A DNA stretch of 18,313 nt from DATGFK01 sp040007395 (lineage in GTDB: Bacteria; Chloroflexota; Anaerolineae; Aggregatilineales; UBA2796). Positions 1-5,317 of the stretch are shown here, piece after piece. Every line of letters begins with the position of its first letter. Position 1 is the first letter of the stretch. A model generated the notes under the pieces. The model was not told the origin of the DNA, did not search any database, and worked only from the letters and a program-made list of their open reading frames with translations. The DNA is taken from positions 1 through 18,313 of the forward strand of contig JBDTVG010000194.1 of assembly GCA_040007395.1 (NCBI GenBank). Reading direction: 5' to 3'. A program made the position numbers and the translations under genes.

Positions 1-2
1 TG

Positions 3-296
3 CTCTTCCCTTTCCCTGAGTTTACCCATTTTGCACACGTAGTTAACATGAGCCATATCTTCTATGTCTTGCAACTCAGGGAGGTGCGTCTTGAAAGAAG
101 CAGTCTGGACACTAAGCTTAATACCCTCAAAGTTTGGTATGGCGTTCTTCCCCCTGAAGTGCGACACTACGAACACATAATTGAACGCATCTTGGACTGC
201 TTCCTAAAACCCACAGGGAGACCCTCCTCGAAGGAAATGCTGGGACTGTTAAAATCTGTCCTCTTGAGTTTCACTGACGATATCTATTTGGACTAA
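3..296 (+). CDS. Small unrecognised ORF, possibly the 3' end of a longer gene
   Basis: The frame is open from the left edge of the window to a TAA at 294-296. The first ATG is at 48 and would give 82 residues, but no Shine-Dalgarno-like sequence precedes it. The frame may therefore continue left of the window. The product is charged and leucine-rich, with no signal peptide, no membrane segment and no motif I recognise; the C-terminal half (KEMLGLLKSVLLSF) could be helical. The surrounding DNA is AT-rich and carries short repeats (GAGTTTACCCA at 18-28 and 322-332), so a degraded mobile-element fragment is possible. I cannot assign a function, and it may not be a real gene. Confidence 0.3.
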   Translation, partial: LFPFPEFTHFAHVVNMSHIFYVLQLREVRLERSSLDTKLNTLKVWYGVLPPEVRHYEHIIERILDCFLKPTGRPSSKEMLGLLKSVLLSFTDDIYLD

Positions 297-419
297 ATTT
301 GGGCAACTCAGTTTTTAGGTGGAGTTTACCCAGTTTAATAAGGACTGCTTGATACAAAATATGCCCATAGTGTTTCAATCCTATGTTTCCTCGGCTGTGC
401 CAAATTGATCGCTACGTGT
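297..419. other. AT-rich intergenic stretch with short repeats
   Basis: No gene is visible between the left-edge ORF and the tetR stop. GGGCAACTC at 301-309 and GAGTTTACCC at 322-331 can form an imperfect stem. GAGTTTACCCA also occurs at 18-28, and GCAACTCAG occurs at 71-79 and 303-311. No T-run follows the stem, so it is not a convincing terminator. Confidence 0.35.
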
Positions 420-1040
420 CTACTTCCGTCCCAATCCCTGATATAGCATTTGTACGCTGTAGCGCATCAATTGGCTAGGGCCATCGGGTCCATCCGAAAA
501 GGGGGGCATCTGGTTCTCAATCGTCAGCATAGCGACTCCATGCAGCAGCGATTTCAGGACACCCGCCAAAGCTCTTGCATCGCCCTCGATAATGCTGCCT
601 TGCTGCTGACCTAGTTCTACCACCTGTACATAATAGTGATAAACCGCTTTGGAGGCATTGTACAGGCTCGGAAACGATTCGCGATCAATCGTCAAGCCGC
701 TAAACATTTCACGCATCAACCAAGGATTGTCTACCGCGAACTGCATATAGGTCGTCGCAATCGCCTGTAATTGTTCCAGCGGATCATTCGGGGCTTCTTT
801 GAGGGCAGCCTCGATCCGTTCTGCCAACCGCAAAAACCCTTCTTCGTTGATCGCCGCCAGAAGTGCCTGCTTATCGGCAAAATGGCGATAGGGCGCAGAA
901 TGGCTAACACCCACTTTCCGCGCAATTTTCCGCAGATCGAGCGCCGCCGCGCCCCCTTCTGACAGCATTTCCAACCCAGCCTGTATCAGGGTATTGCGTA
1001 AATCCCCATGATGGTATGGCTTAGATTTTTCACGATCCAT
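420..1040 (-). CDS. TetR/AcrR-family transcriptional regulator
   Basis: A 206-residue one-component regulator of the TetR family, probably a ligand-released repressor. The N-terminal 60 residues hold the typical helix-turn-helix, starting YHHGDLRNTLIQAGLEML and continuing through KIARKVGVSHSAPYRHFADKQALL. The rest is an all-helical ligand and dimer domain; its pattern (PWLMREMFSG near 105 and a GVLKSLLHGVAML segment near 165) resembles the WHG-type C-terminal domain. The length is normal for the family. The ATG at 1040 has an AAGGA Shine-Dalgarno seven bases upstream (1048-1052). The gene diverges from a short-chain dehydrogenase, and the 150-base gap contains two palindromes that share a CAGTG centre. 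Autoregulation and control of the dehydrogenase are the likely roles. The inducer cannot be read from the sequence. Confidence 0.92.
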   Translation of the reverse strand: MDREKSKPYHHGDLRNTLIQAGLEMLSEGGAAALDLRKIARKVGVSHSAPYRHFADKQALLAAINEEGFLRLAERIEAALKEAPNDPLEQLQAIATTYMQFAVDNPWLMREMFSGLTIDRESFPSLYNASKAVYHYYVQVVELGQQQGSIIEGDARALAGVLKSLLHGVAMLTIENQMPPFSDGPDGPSQLMRYSVQMLYQGLGRK

Positions 1041-1060
1041 GTCAGCATCCTTTTATAGCA

Positions 1061-1076
1061 TGTTGTCAGTGACTAT
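1061..1076. promoter_or_regulatory. Candidate TetR operator near the tetR start
   Basis: GTCA-G-TGAC at 1065-1073 is a perfect odd palindrome 21-36 bases upstream of the tetR ATG. Its centre CAGTG is the same as in the stronger palindrome at 1126-1144, and eight of the fifteen bases around the two centres match. It would suit autorepression. The call is inferred from sequence and position only. Confidence 0.4.
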
Positions 1077-1098
1077 AATGTTTCCAAAATAAACAATG

Positions 1099-1127
1099 TT
1101 GACAATGAATACATCATCATCTATAAT
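1099..1127 (+). promoter_or_regulatory. Consensus sigma-70-type promoter of the SDR gene
   Basis: TTGACA at 1099-1104 and TATAAT at 1122-1127 are separated by 17 bases. Both hexamers match the consensus exactly and the spacing is optimal. Transcription would start near 1134, inside the palindrome at 1126-1144. A promoter this strong beside a TetR gene is most likely held off by the repressor. Confidence 0.75.
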
Positions 1128-1144
1128 GTTTACAGTGTAATCAT
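1126..1144. promoter_or_regulatory. Candidate TetR operator over the SDR promoter
   Basis: ATGTTTACAGTGTAATCAT is a 19-base palindrome around G1135: TTACA-G-TGTAA is perfect, then one mismatched pair, then ATG/CAT pairs again. It overlaps the -10 hexamer and the predicted start site, so a bound repressor would block initiation. A related palindrome is centred 66 bases away at 1069. Confidence 0.6.
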
Positions 1145-1211
1145 AGAGCCTTGTACAAAAGGCGGCAAGCATTAGTGGGAGACTACGAGCATGACTGAGG
1201 GGACAGAAAAC

Positions 1212-1940
1212 ATGGCAAAAGTGGCGTTGATTACGGGTGCAAACAAAGGGATCGGCCTTGAGATTGCGCGGCAACTTGGCACACAAGGGATTGTGGTGTT
1301 GGTCGGTGCGCGGGATCAAAAACGCGGCGAAGAGGCTACACAAGCCCTGTGTGTAGAAGGGATTGATGCAAAATTCATTCAGCTTGATGTGACCGATCAG
1401 AAAACGATTGATATAGCGGCAGCCACGATTGAAAAAACCTACGGGAAGCTTGATATTCTGATCAATAACGCGGCGATTTCTATCAATGCAGGTCGTGTAC
1501 CGCCCAGCCAGCTTGATGTTACTGTGCTGCGGGATACTTACGAAACCAATGTGTTCGGGTTATTTGCCGTTACCAGAGCGATGCTACCCTTGTTGAAGCG
1601 CTCAGAAGCAGGCCGAATTGTCAACGTGTCCAGTCCTCTGGGATCTTTAGGATTGATGAGCGACCCGAACTCCACGTATTCCAAGATGCCGCCCCTGTTA
1701 GCCTATTGTTCATCGAAAACAACGGTCAACGCGATCACGGTGTTTTTCGCCAATGAACTGCGTGACTCCAACATTAAGATCAATGCTGTCAGCCCCGGCT
1801 ATGTCGCCACCGATTTGAACAATCATTCGGGCTTTCTTACGGTTCAACAGGGCGCGGTACTGCCTGTCAAATTTGCCACGCTGCCGAGTGACGGCCCCAC
1901 TGGTGGATTTTTCGAGGGCGAAGCGACAATACCTTGGTAA
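1212..1940 (+). CDS. Short-chain dehydrogenase/reductase (SDR family oxidoreductase)
   Basis: A 242-residue classical SDR, a cytoplasmic NAD(P)-dependent oxidoreductase. The cofactor glycine motif TGANKGIG is at residues 8-15, the NNA motif at 85-87 and a structural Asn at 113 (TNVFG). The catalytic Ser is near 139-140, with Tyr165 and Lys169 in YCSSK. The insert between Ser and Tyr (LGLMSDPNSTYSKMPPL) and the ending GPTGGFFEGEATIPW resemble the carbonyl-reductase-like SDRs. I chose the ATG at 1212 because MAKVALITG fits the family start and AGGGGA lies about ten bases upstream. The ATG at 1191 would add seven residues (MTEGTEN) and cannot be excluded. The gene diverges from tetR behind a consensus promoter with an overlapping palindrome, so it is probably the repressor's target. 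The substrate is not evident. Confidence 0.93.
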   Translation: MAKVALITGANKGIGLEIARQLGTQGIVVLVGARDQKRGEEATQALCVEGIDAKFIQLDVTDQKTIDIAAATIEKTYGKLDILINNAAISINAGRVPPSQLDVTVLRDTYETNVFGLFAVTRAMLPLLKRSEAGRIVNVSSPLGSLGLMSDPNSTYSKMPPLLAYCSSKTTVNAITVFFANELRDSNIKINAVSPGYVATDLNNHSGFLTVQQGAVLPVKFATLPSDGPTGGFFEGEATIPW

Positions 1941-1957
1941 TATTGGTCAAGCGTGCA

Positions 1958-1980
1958 GGATTGCTGTAAATCAGCGATCC
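1958..1980. terminator. Hairpin between convergent SDR and ADP-ribosylglycohydrolase genes
   Basis: GGATTGCTG at 1958-1966 pairs with CAGCGATCC at 1972-1980 through nine pairs, one of them G-U, around the loop TAAAT. It sits in the 30-base gap between the two convergent genes and overlaps the last codons of the minus-strand gene. No T-run follows on either strand, so termination is possible but unproven. Confidence 0.3.
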
Positions 1981-2972
1981 CACGCTTTGCCCATGGCAGC
2001 AAGTTCATCGTGATATTCGATACGTGCTACCCAATCCGCAGGCCAACTCGCCAACCCGTGATACGCCCCAGCAAATGCGCCAGTCAAACAGGCGATAGAG
2101 TCGGAGTCTCCAGAAGTCACGACAGCGCGGCGGATCGCGGCAATAGGTTCATCAGGATAGAGCAGAAAACACAATAACCCTGTCGCAAAGGCTTCTTCTG
2201 CGATCCATCCCGCGCCCGTCGCACGGCATGGATCGCTGGTACGATCTGGGGTAATAAGCGCTGCATCCAACCGATCCAACACGCCTAAACATTCGTCCCA
2301 GCCTTGTGCAATAAATATTTCAGCCGAGCTAATATACGGGCGTTGCCAGAGTGAACCGAGCCAGTCATTGTGCCAGATCGTGCGTTGTGCTTGTGCGTAA
2401 GCTCGCAGACGTGCAGGCAAAGTAGCGGGATCATCACCTGCCGCGAGATCGGCAACCGCCTTTGCCGTGAGATCAGCGGCAGCAAGTGCCGTTGGATGAC
2501 CGTGTGTTAGCGCGGCCTGAAATTGGGCAATGGCCGCACGAGTCGGCGCATCTACGGCGAGGAGTCCCACAGGCGCGACTCGCATATTGGCTCCGCACCC
2601 CTTCGATCCCAGTACCGTCGCTTTTTCCCACGGCAGACCGTCTTCGAGGTTGTAACAGGCATCCAAACAGGTGTTACCCGGTGCGCGGTTATTATCGGTA
2701 CTGTTCAACCATCGGATGAATTCTTCGCGCAGCGGCGGATACAGCGTTGCAAAAGTGTAGGGTTGTTGCGCTTGCAGTAATGCTCGACCAACGGCAATTG
2801 CCATCTGCGTATCGTCGGTTACGCGAGCAGGATTGCCGTAAAGTTCGCGTGGCCCGTTAGGTGGGTACTTTCGCAGGATTTCCGCTACCGTGAAAAACTC
2901 GGTATCTGCCCCAAGTGCATCCCCAAATGCCATACCGAAAACACACCCCGAAGCTCGCTGAGAAGCCATCAT
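1971..2972 (-). CDS. ADP-ribosylglycohydrolase family protein
   Basis: A 333-residue member of the ADP-ribosylglycohydrolase (DraG/ARH) family, all-helical enzymes that remove ADP-ribose from proteins or small molecules using a binuclear Mg site. The family start ASQRASGCVFGMAFGDALGA is followed by the metal motif TDDTQM at 52-57 and the second acidic motif SGDSDSIA at 287-294 (Asp289 and Asp291). Both metal-binding halves are present, so it should be active. The frame runs upstream to a TTG at 3068, but that extension crosses the terminator at 3066-3094. The ATG at 2972 has AAGAG about eight bases upstream and fits the family start; the next ATG at 2969 is equally possible. No ADP-ribosyltransferase gene is visible in the window, so the substrate is unknown. 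Confidence 0.9.
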   Translation of the reverse strand: MMASQRASGCVFGMAFGDALGADTEFFTVAEILRKYPPNGPRELYGNPARVTDDTQMAIAVGRALLQAQQPYTFATLYPPLREEFIRWLNSTDNNRAPGNTCLDACYNLEDGLPWEKATVLGSKGCGANMRVAPVGLLAVDAPTRAAIAQFQAALTHGHPTALAAADLTAKAVADLAAGDDPATLPARLRAYAQAQRTIWHNDWLGSLWQRPYISSAEIFIAQGWDECLGVLDRLDAALITPDRTSDPCRATGAGWIAEEAFATGLLCFLLYPDEPIAAIRRAVVTSGDSDSIACLTGAFAGAYHGLASWPADWVARIEYHDELAAMGKAWDR

Positions 2973-3065
2973 CTCATCATCTCTTTTGCCGATAGCCGTT
3001 AGTGCTGATGATAAGCATATATCGCAATCAGCAAAGAGGGAATTCAGTGACGCTCGATAGGTAAA

Positions 3066-3094
3066 CAAAAACCGGACTAATTGTCCGGTTTTTG
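3066..3094. terminator. Bidirectional intrinsic terminator downstream of lysR
   Basis: CAAAAACCGGAC and GTCCGGTTTTTG form a perfect 12-pair stem around TAATT. The A-run on one side and T-run on the other make it a terminator in both directions. On the minus strand it would end the lysR transcript, or a separate RNA from 3095-3324, before the ADP-ribosylglycohydrolase gene. The CCGGAC/GTCCGG core recurs in the acnA terminator. Confidence 0.85.
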
Positions 3095-3324
3095 CAGCGA
3101 TGTGAGACTTGATAAGTCCATGTGATCTGGCTAGGATGGTGTAGCAACGAGAGTGTGATGAGTGACGATGGTGTATCAGTGAAGCAACGATGTGTGTGTA
3201 ATGAGCTTCAGTGGTAAGTCGTTGTTGTTTGTATCGACCACATGAAGACTATATTAGCGGTTGAACATTACGATCCACGTTACGCCAACATTGCGTTTTT
3301 ATGAACTTTGTAAATGACCTCGCA
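3095..3324. other. Noncoding stretch with degenerate 32-base tandem repeat
   Basis: No gene is visible in these 230 bases. Two adjacent 32-base units, 3135-3166 and 3167-3198, both begin GATGGTGTA and share about 20 positions, including GATG and GTG blocks in register. The plus strand is rich in G and T (GTGATGAG, GATGTGTGTG), so the minus-strand transcript would be C/A-rich and weakly structured, ending in the terminator at 3066-3094. It may be the 3' untranslated region of lysR or a small RNA; neither is shown. Confidence 0.4.
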
Positions 3325-4212
3325 TTACGCTAGATCGTTGAGCAGCGTTACTAATTTTTCAGCAGCAGTAGGCAATTCGCGCCGCTGCCGTTGGGCGACC
3401 AAATAGGTACGGCTGTCGTCACCGCCACGTAAAGACAACGCACATAAATTACCCGCCGCTATTTCGCGCTGAATGGCAATCCCCTGAATGAGCGCCACAC
3501 CGAGTCCGGCTTCAACACTGCGCTTAATCCCTTCCGTTTCGCCCAACACAATAATATTATCGCCGTTGAATGTTTCTGCGCCGAGCAGTCGTTCAACGCT
3601 GGCGTGCAGTGCCGATCCGGGTTCGCGGGTTAATAGGACACGCTCCCGCAACTCCTCAAGTTGCACTTCGGATCGGGTAGCCCAACCATCGTCAGGAGCA
3701 ACAATGACCATGAGACGGTCACGCATGAAGGGCGTAACCTGTATATCGTTATGTTCGGCAGGCGATCCCACCAGCGCCATGTGGATCGCATCCGAGGCGA
3801 CCAGTTGCAGCAGTTCCGCTGTATTCCCTACTGTCAGCCGTACCACATCTTGCGGATAGTGAGTGCGATACCGCCGCAGTACATCGGGCAGCAGATAGGT
3901 CGCCAGCGTATGCCCAACCCCTAACCGCAGCGTGCGATCTGCCAATCCGGCAGCGGCGCGGGCGGCTTCGGCGGCTTCGACTGCCAAGATCAACAGTTTT
4001 TCCGCATGAGGCAGCAGCGCTTCGCCCGCCGGAGTCAGGCGCAAATGCCGCGTATCCCGTTCGATCAAAGCTGTGCCTAACGAGGATTCGAGGATAGCAA
4101 GCTGTTGTGAAACCGTTGGTTGCGTCATGTGCAGCCGTTCTGCTGCGCGGGTAAAGCTCATCAGCCGCGCAATCGTGACGAAAATCCGCAGCTTGTGTAA
4201 ATCTAAAGTCAT
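3325..4212 (-). CDS. LysR-type transcriptional regulator
   Basis: A 295-residue LysR-family regulator of normal length. Residues 1-60 form the winged helix-turn-helix (LHKLRIFVTIARLMSFTRAAERLHMTQPTVSQQL), followed by a linker helix. Residues about 90-290 form the periplasmic-binding-like effector domain, opening LRLGVGHTLATYLLPDVLRRY in the style of the CysL/CbbR-like group. Proteins of this kind bind a small metabolite and usually activate a divergent gene while repressing their own. Here the divergent gene is the tam-like methyltransferase. A T-N11-A inverted repeat at 4215-4229 lies just outside the lysR start codon. That box is placed to repress lysR and activate tam. The co-inducer is unknown; an aconitate or citrate-like acid is an attractive guess only. 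Confidence 0.93.
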   Translation of the reverse strand: MTLDLHKLRIFVTIARLMSFTRAAERLHMTQPTVSQQLAILESSLGTALIERDTRHLRLTPAGEALLPHAEKLLILAVEAAEAARAAAGLADRTLRLGVGHTLATYLLPDVLRRYRTHYPQDVVRLTVGNTAELLQLVASDAIHMALVGSPAEHNDIQVTPFMRDRLMVIVAPDDGWATRSEVQLEELRERVLLTREPGSALHASVERLLGAETFNGDNIIVLGETEGIKRSVEAGLGVALIQGIAIQREIAAGNLCALSLRGGDDSRTYLVAQRQRRELPTAAEKLVTLLNDLA

Positions 4213-4214
4213 TT

Positions 4215-4229
4215 ATAGAAAATATCTAT
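4215..4229. promoter_or_regulatory. LysR-type binding box
   Basis: ATAGA-AAATA-TCTAT has perfect five-base arms and contains T4216-N11-A4228, the classic LysR-family box. It sits three bases from the lysR start codon. Its centre at 4222 is about 65 bases upstream of the transcription start predicted for tam (near 4287), the usual position for LysR recognition sites at activated promoters. Confidence 0.65.
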
Positions 4230-4251
4230 CAATTCAATGGAAATTATCAGT

Positions 4252-4280
4252 TTGAAGAATATCACAAAATCGCCTATGAT
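4252..4280 (+). promoter_or_regulatory. Promoter of the tam-like gene
   Basis: TTGAAG at 4252-4257 and TATGAT at 4275-4280 are separated by 17 bases, four and five matches to consensus respectively. The -35 element begins 23 bases downstream of the LysR-type box. GGAGG at 4320-4324 then lies six bases before the ATG at 4331. Confidence 0.6.
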
Positions 4281-4330
4281 GTTGATATGCAATGAATTTC
4301 GTAACGATATCGATGACTTGGAGGTAGGTC

Positions 4331-5089
4331 ATGCCTTGGCATCCTGATGTATATCATTTGTTTGAGAAAGAACGCGCCGCCCCTTTTGAGGATCTCATAA
4401 AACTTGTTGAAGTGCGTGATGGCTTGCAAGTTATCGATCTCGGCTGCGGTACAGGCGAACTGACAGCGCGGTTGGCGGAGATGCTGCCCAACAGCGATGT
4501 AACAGGCATCGACAATTCATCAGAGATGCTGGCGCGGGCGGCTGCTTTTATGCGTCCCAGTTTGCGTTTTGAAGCGGGCAGCATCGAAGCCGTTACAGGC
4601 CAATGGGATCTCGTGTTCTCCAACGCAGCGATTCAGTGGGTGGAGAATCATGAGGTACTAATCCCTCAGTTGCTATCGTTGGTGCGTCCGGGTGGTCAAC
4701 TGATCGTCCAGCTACCTTCCAATCATAATTACTTCACCCATTCAGTCATCAGTGAGATCGCTTCTGAGGAGCCATATCGCACAGCGCTAGCTGGCTGGAC
4801 GCGCACCTTTCCTGTGCTGCCAGTGGATCAATACGCTGAACTGCTTTACGCGCACGGCGGGCGGGAATTAACCGTTTTCGAGAAGGTCTATCCGCATGTG
4901 TTAGAAGATGCCGATGCCGTCGCCAACTGGACACGTGGCACCACGCTTGTTCCCTATTTTGAGCGATTGCCCCAAGCACTGCATACGCCGTTCATGGATC
5001 GCTATCGCGAACGCCTACACGAACATTGGTCAGGCAGTCCAGCGTTTTATCCGTTTCGCCGTATCCTGTTTGCTGCCACGCGGATGTAG
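4331..5089 (+). CDS. tam: Probable trans-aconitate 2-methyltransferase
   Basis: A 252-residue class I SAM-dependent methyltransferase, the same length as E. coli Tam. The start PWHPDVYHLFEKERAAPFEDLI matches the Tam start ([21 protein letters not shown]) as I recall it. Motif I is VIDLGCGTGELTARL (about 34-48), then VTGIDNSSEML, then DLVFSNAAIQWVENH, which matches Tam DLIFANASLQWLPDH closely. Tam transfers a methyl group to trans-aconitate, a spontaneous isomer of the aconitase intermediate and an aconitase inhibitor. The next gene, 228 bases on, is aconitase, which strongly supports this reading. GGAGG lies six bases before the ATG. The last bases, including the TAG, come from a palindromic repeat starting at 5084. 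Another small-acid methyltransferase of this fold remains possible. Confidence 0.85.
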   Translation: MPWHPDVYHLFEKERAAPFEDLIKLVEVRDGLQVIDLGCGTGELTARLAEMLPNSDVTGIDNSSEMLARAAAFMRPSLRFEAGSIEAVTGQWDLVFSNAAIQWVENHEVLIPQLLSLVRPGGQLIVQLPSNHNYFTHSVISEIASEEPYRTALAGWTRTFPVLPVDQYAELLYAHGGRELTVFEKVYPHVLEDADAVANWTRGTTLVPYFERLPQALHTPFMDRYRERLHEHWSGSPAFYPFRRILFAATRM

Positions 5090-5150
5090 GGACAGGGCTT
5101 GCCCTGTCCGCAGGCCTATTTAGCGGACAACGCCTGCGTTGTCCCTACAT
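5084..5150. repeat. Palindromic dispersed repeat, copy A
   Basis: The 67-base element is bounded by a perfect 11-base inverted repeat, ATGTAGGGACA at 5084-5094 and TGTCCCTACAT at 5140-5150. Inside are two hairpins: GGACAGGGC/GCCCTGTCC (5090-5098, 5101-5109) and GGACAACGC/GCGTTGTCC (5125-5133, 5136-5144). The element contributes the tam stop codon (TAG at 5087-5089). No T-run follows, so read-through into acnA is possible. It belongs to the same family as the copies at 14963-15081. Confidence 0.8.
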
Positions 5151-5317
5151 GACACACGTTACACCTTAACTGTGCTAATCGATGTGGTGTTTTCGGGATA
5201 ATGGCGTTAATCTAAATTTGAATCTTTGAACCTTCATCAAGAGTCGCTCTGCATCCTTTTCCGCCCCGAAAAGGAACAGGCTATCTGCATCTAGTTAAAT
5301 AAATATGAGGCAACATA
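5151..5317. other. acnA upstream region with leader hairpin
   Basis: No gene lies here. CCTTTTC at 5255-5261 pairs with GAAAAGG at 5268-5274 around CGCCCC, forming a seven-pair hairpin about 44 bases before the acnA start. TGAGG at 5306-5310 is the Shine-Dalgarno, seven bases before the ATG. A GATAAT at 5197-5202 could be a -10 element, but I found no good -35 partner. acnA may be read from the tam promoter as well. Confidence 0.35.

Noticed and set aside
1053..1343. Minus-strand frame of 96 codons
   Set aside because: It crosses the tetR-SDR promoter region and lies antisense to the SDR start; it is a shadow frame.
2973..3068. N-terminal extension of the ADP-ribosylglycohydrolase from a TTG
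   Set aside because: The TTG overlaps the terminator hairpin, and the extension does not resemble the family start, whereas ATG 2972 does.
3095..3324. Small protein gene on the minus strand
   Set aside because: An open stretch exists but it reads straight through the terminator hairpin, lacks a start with a ribosome site and encodes low-complexity sequence.
5090..5144. Terminator between tam and acnA
   Set aside because: The hairpins are strong but no T-run follows on the plus strand, and the same structure recurs elsewhere as a dispersed repeat.
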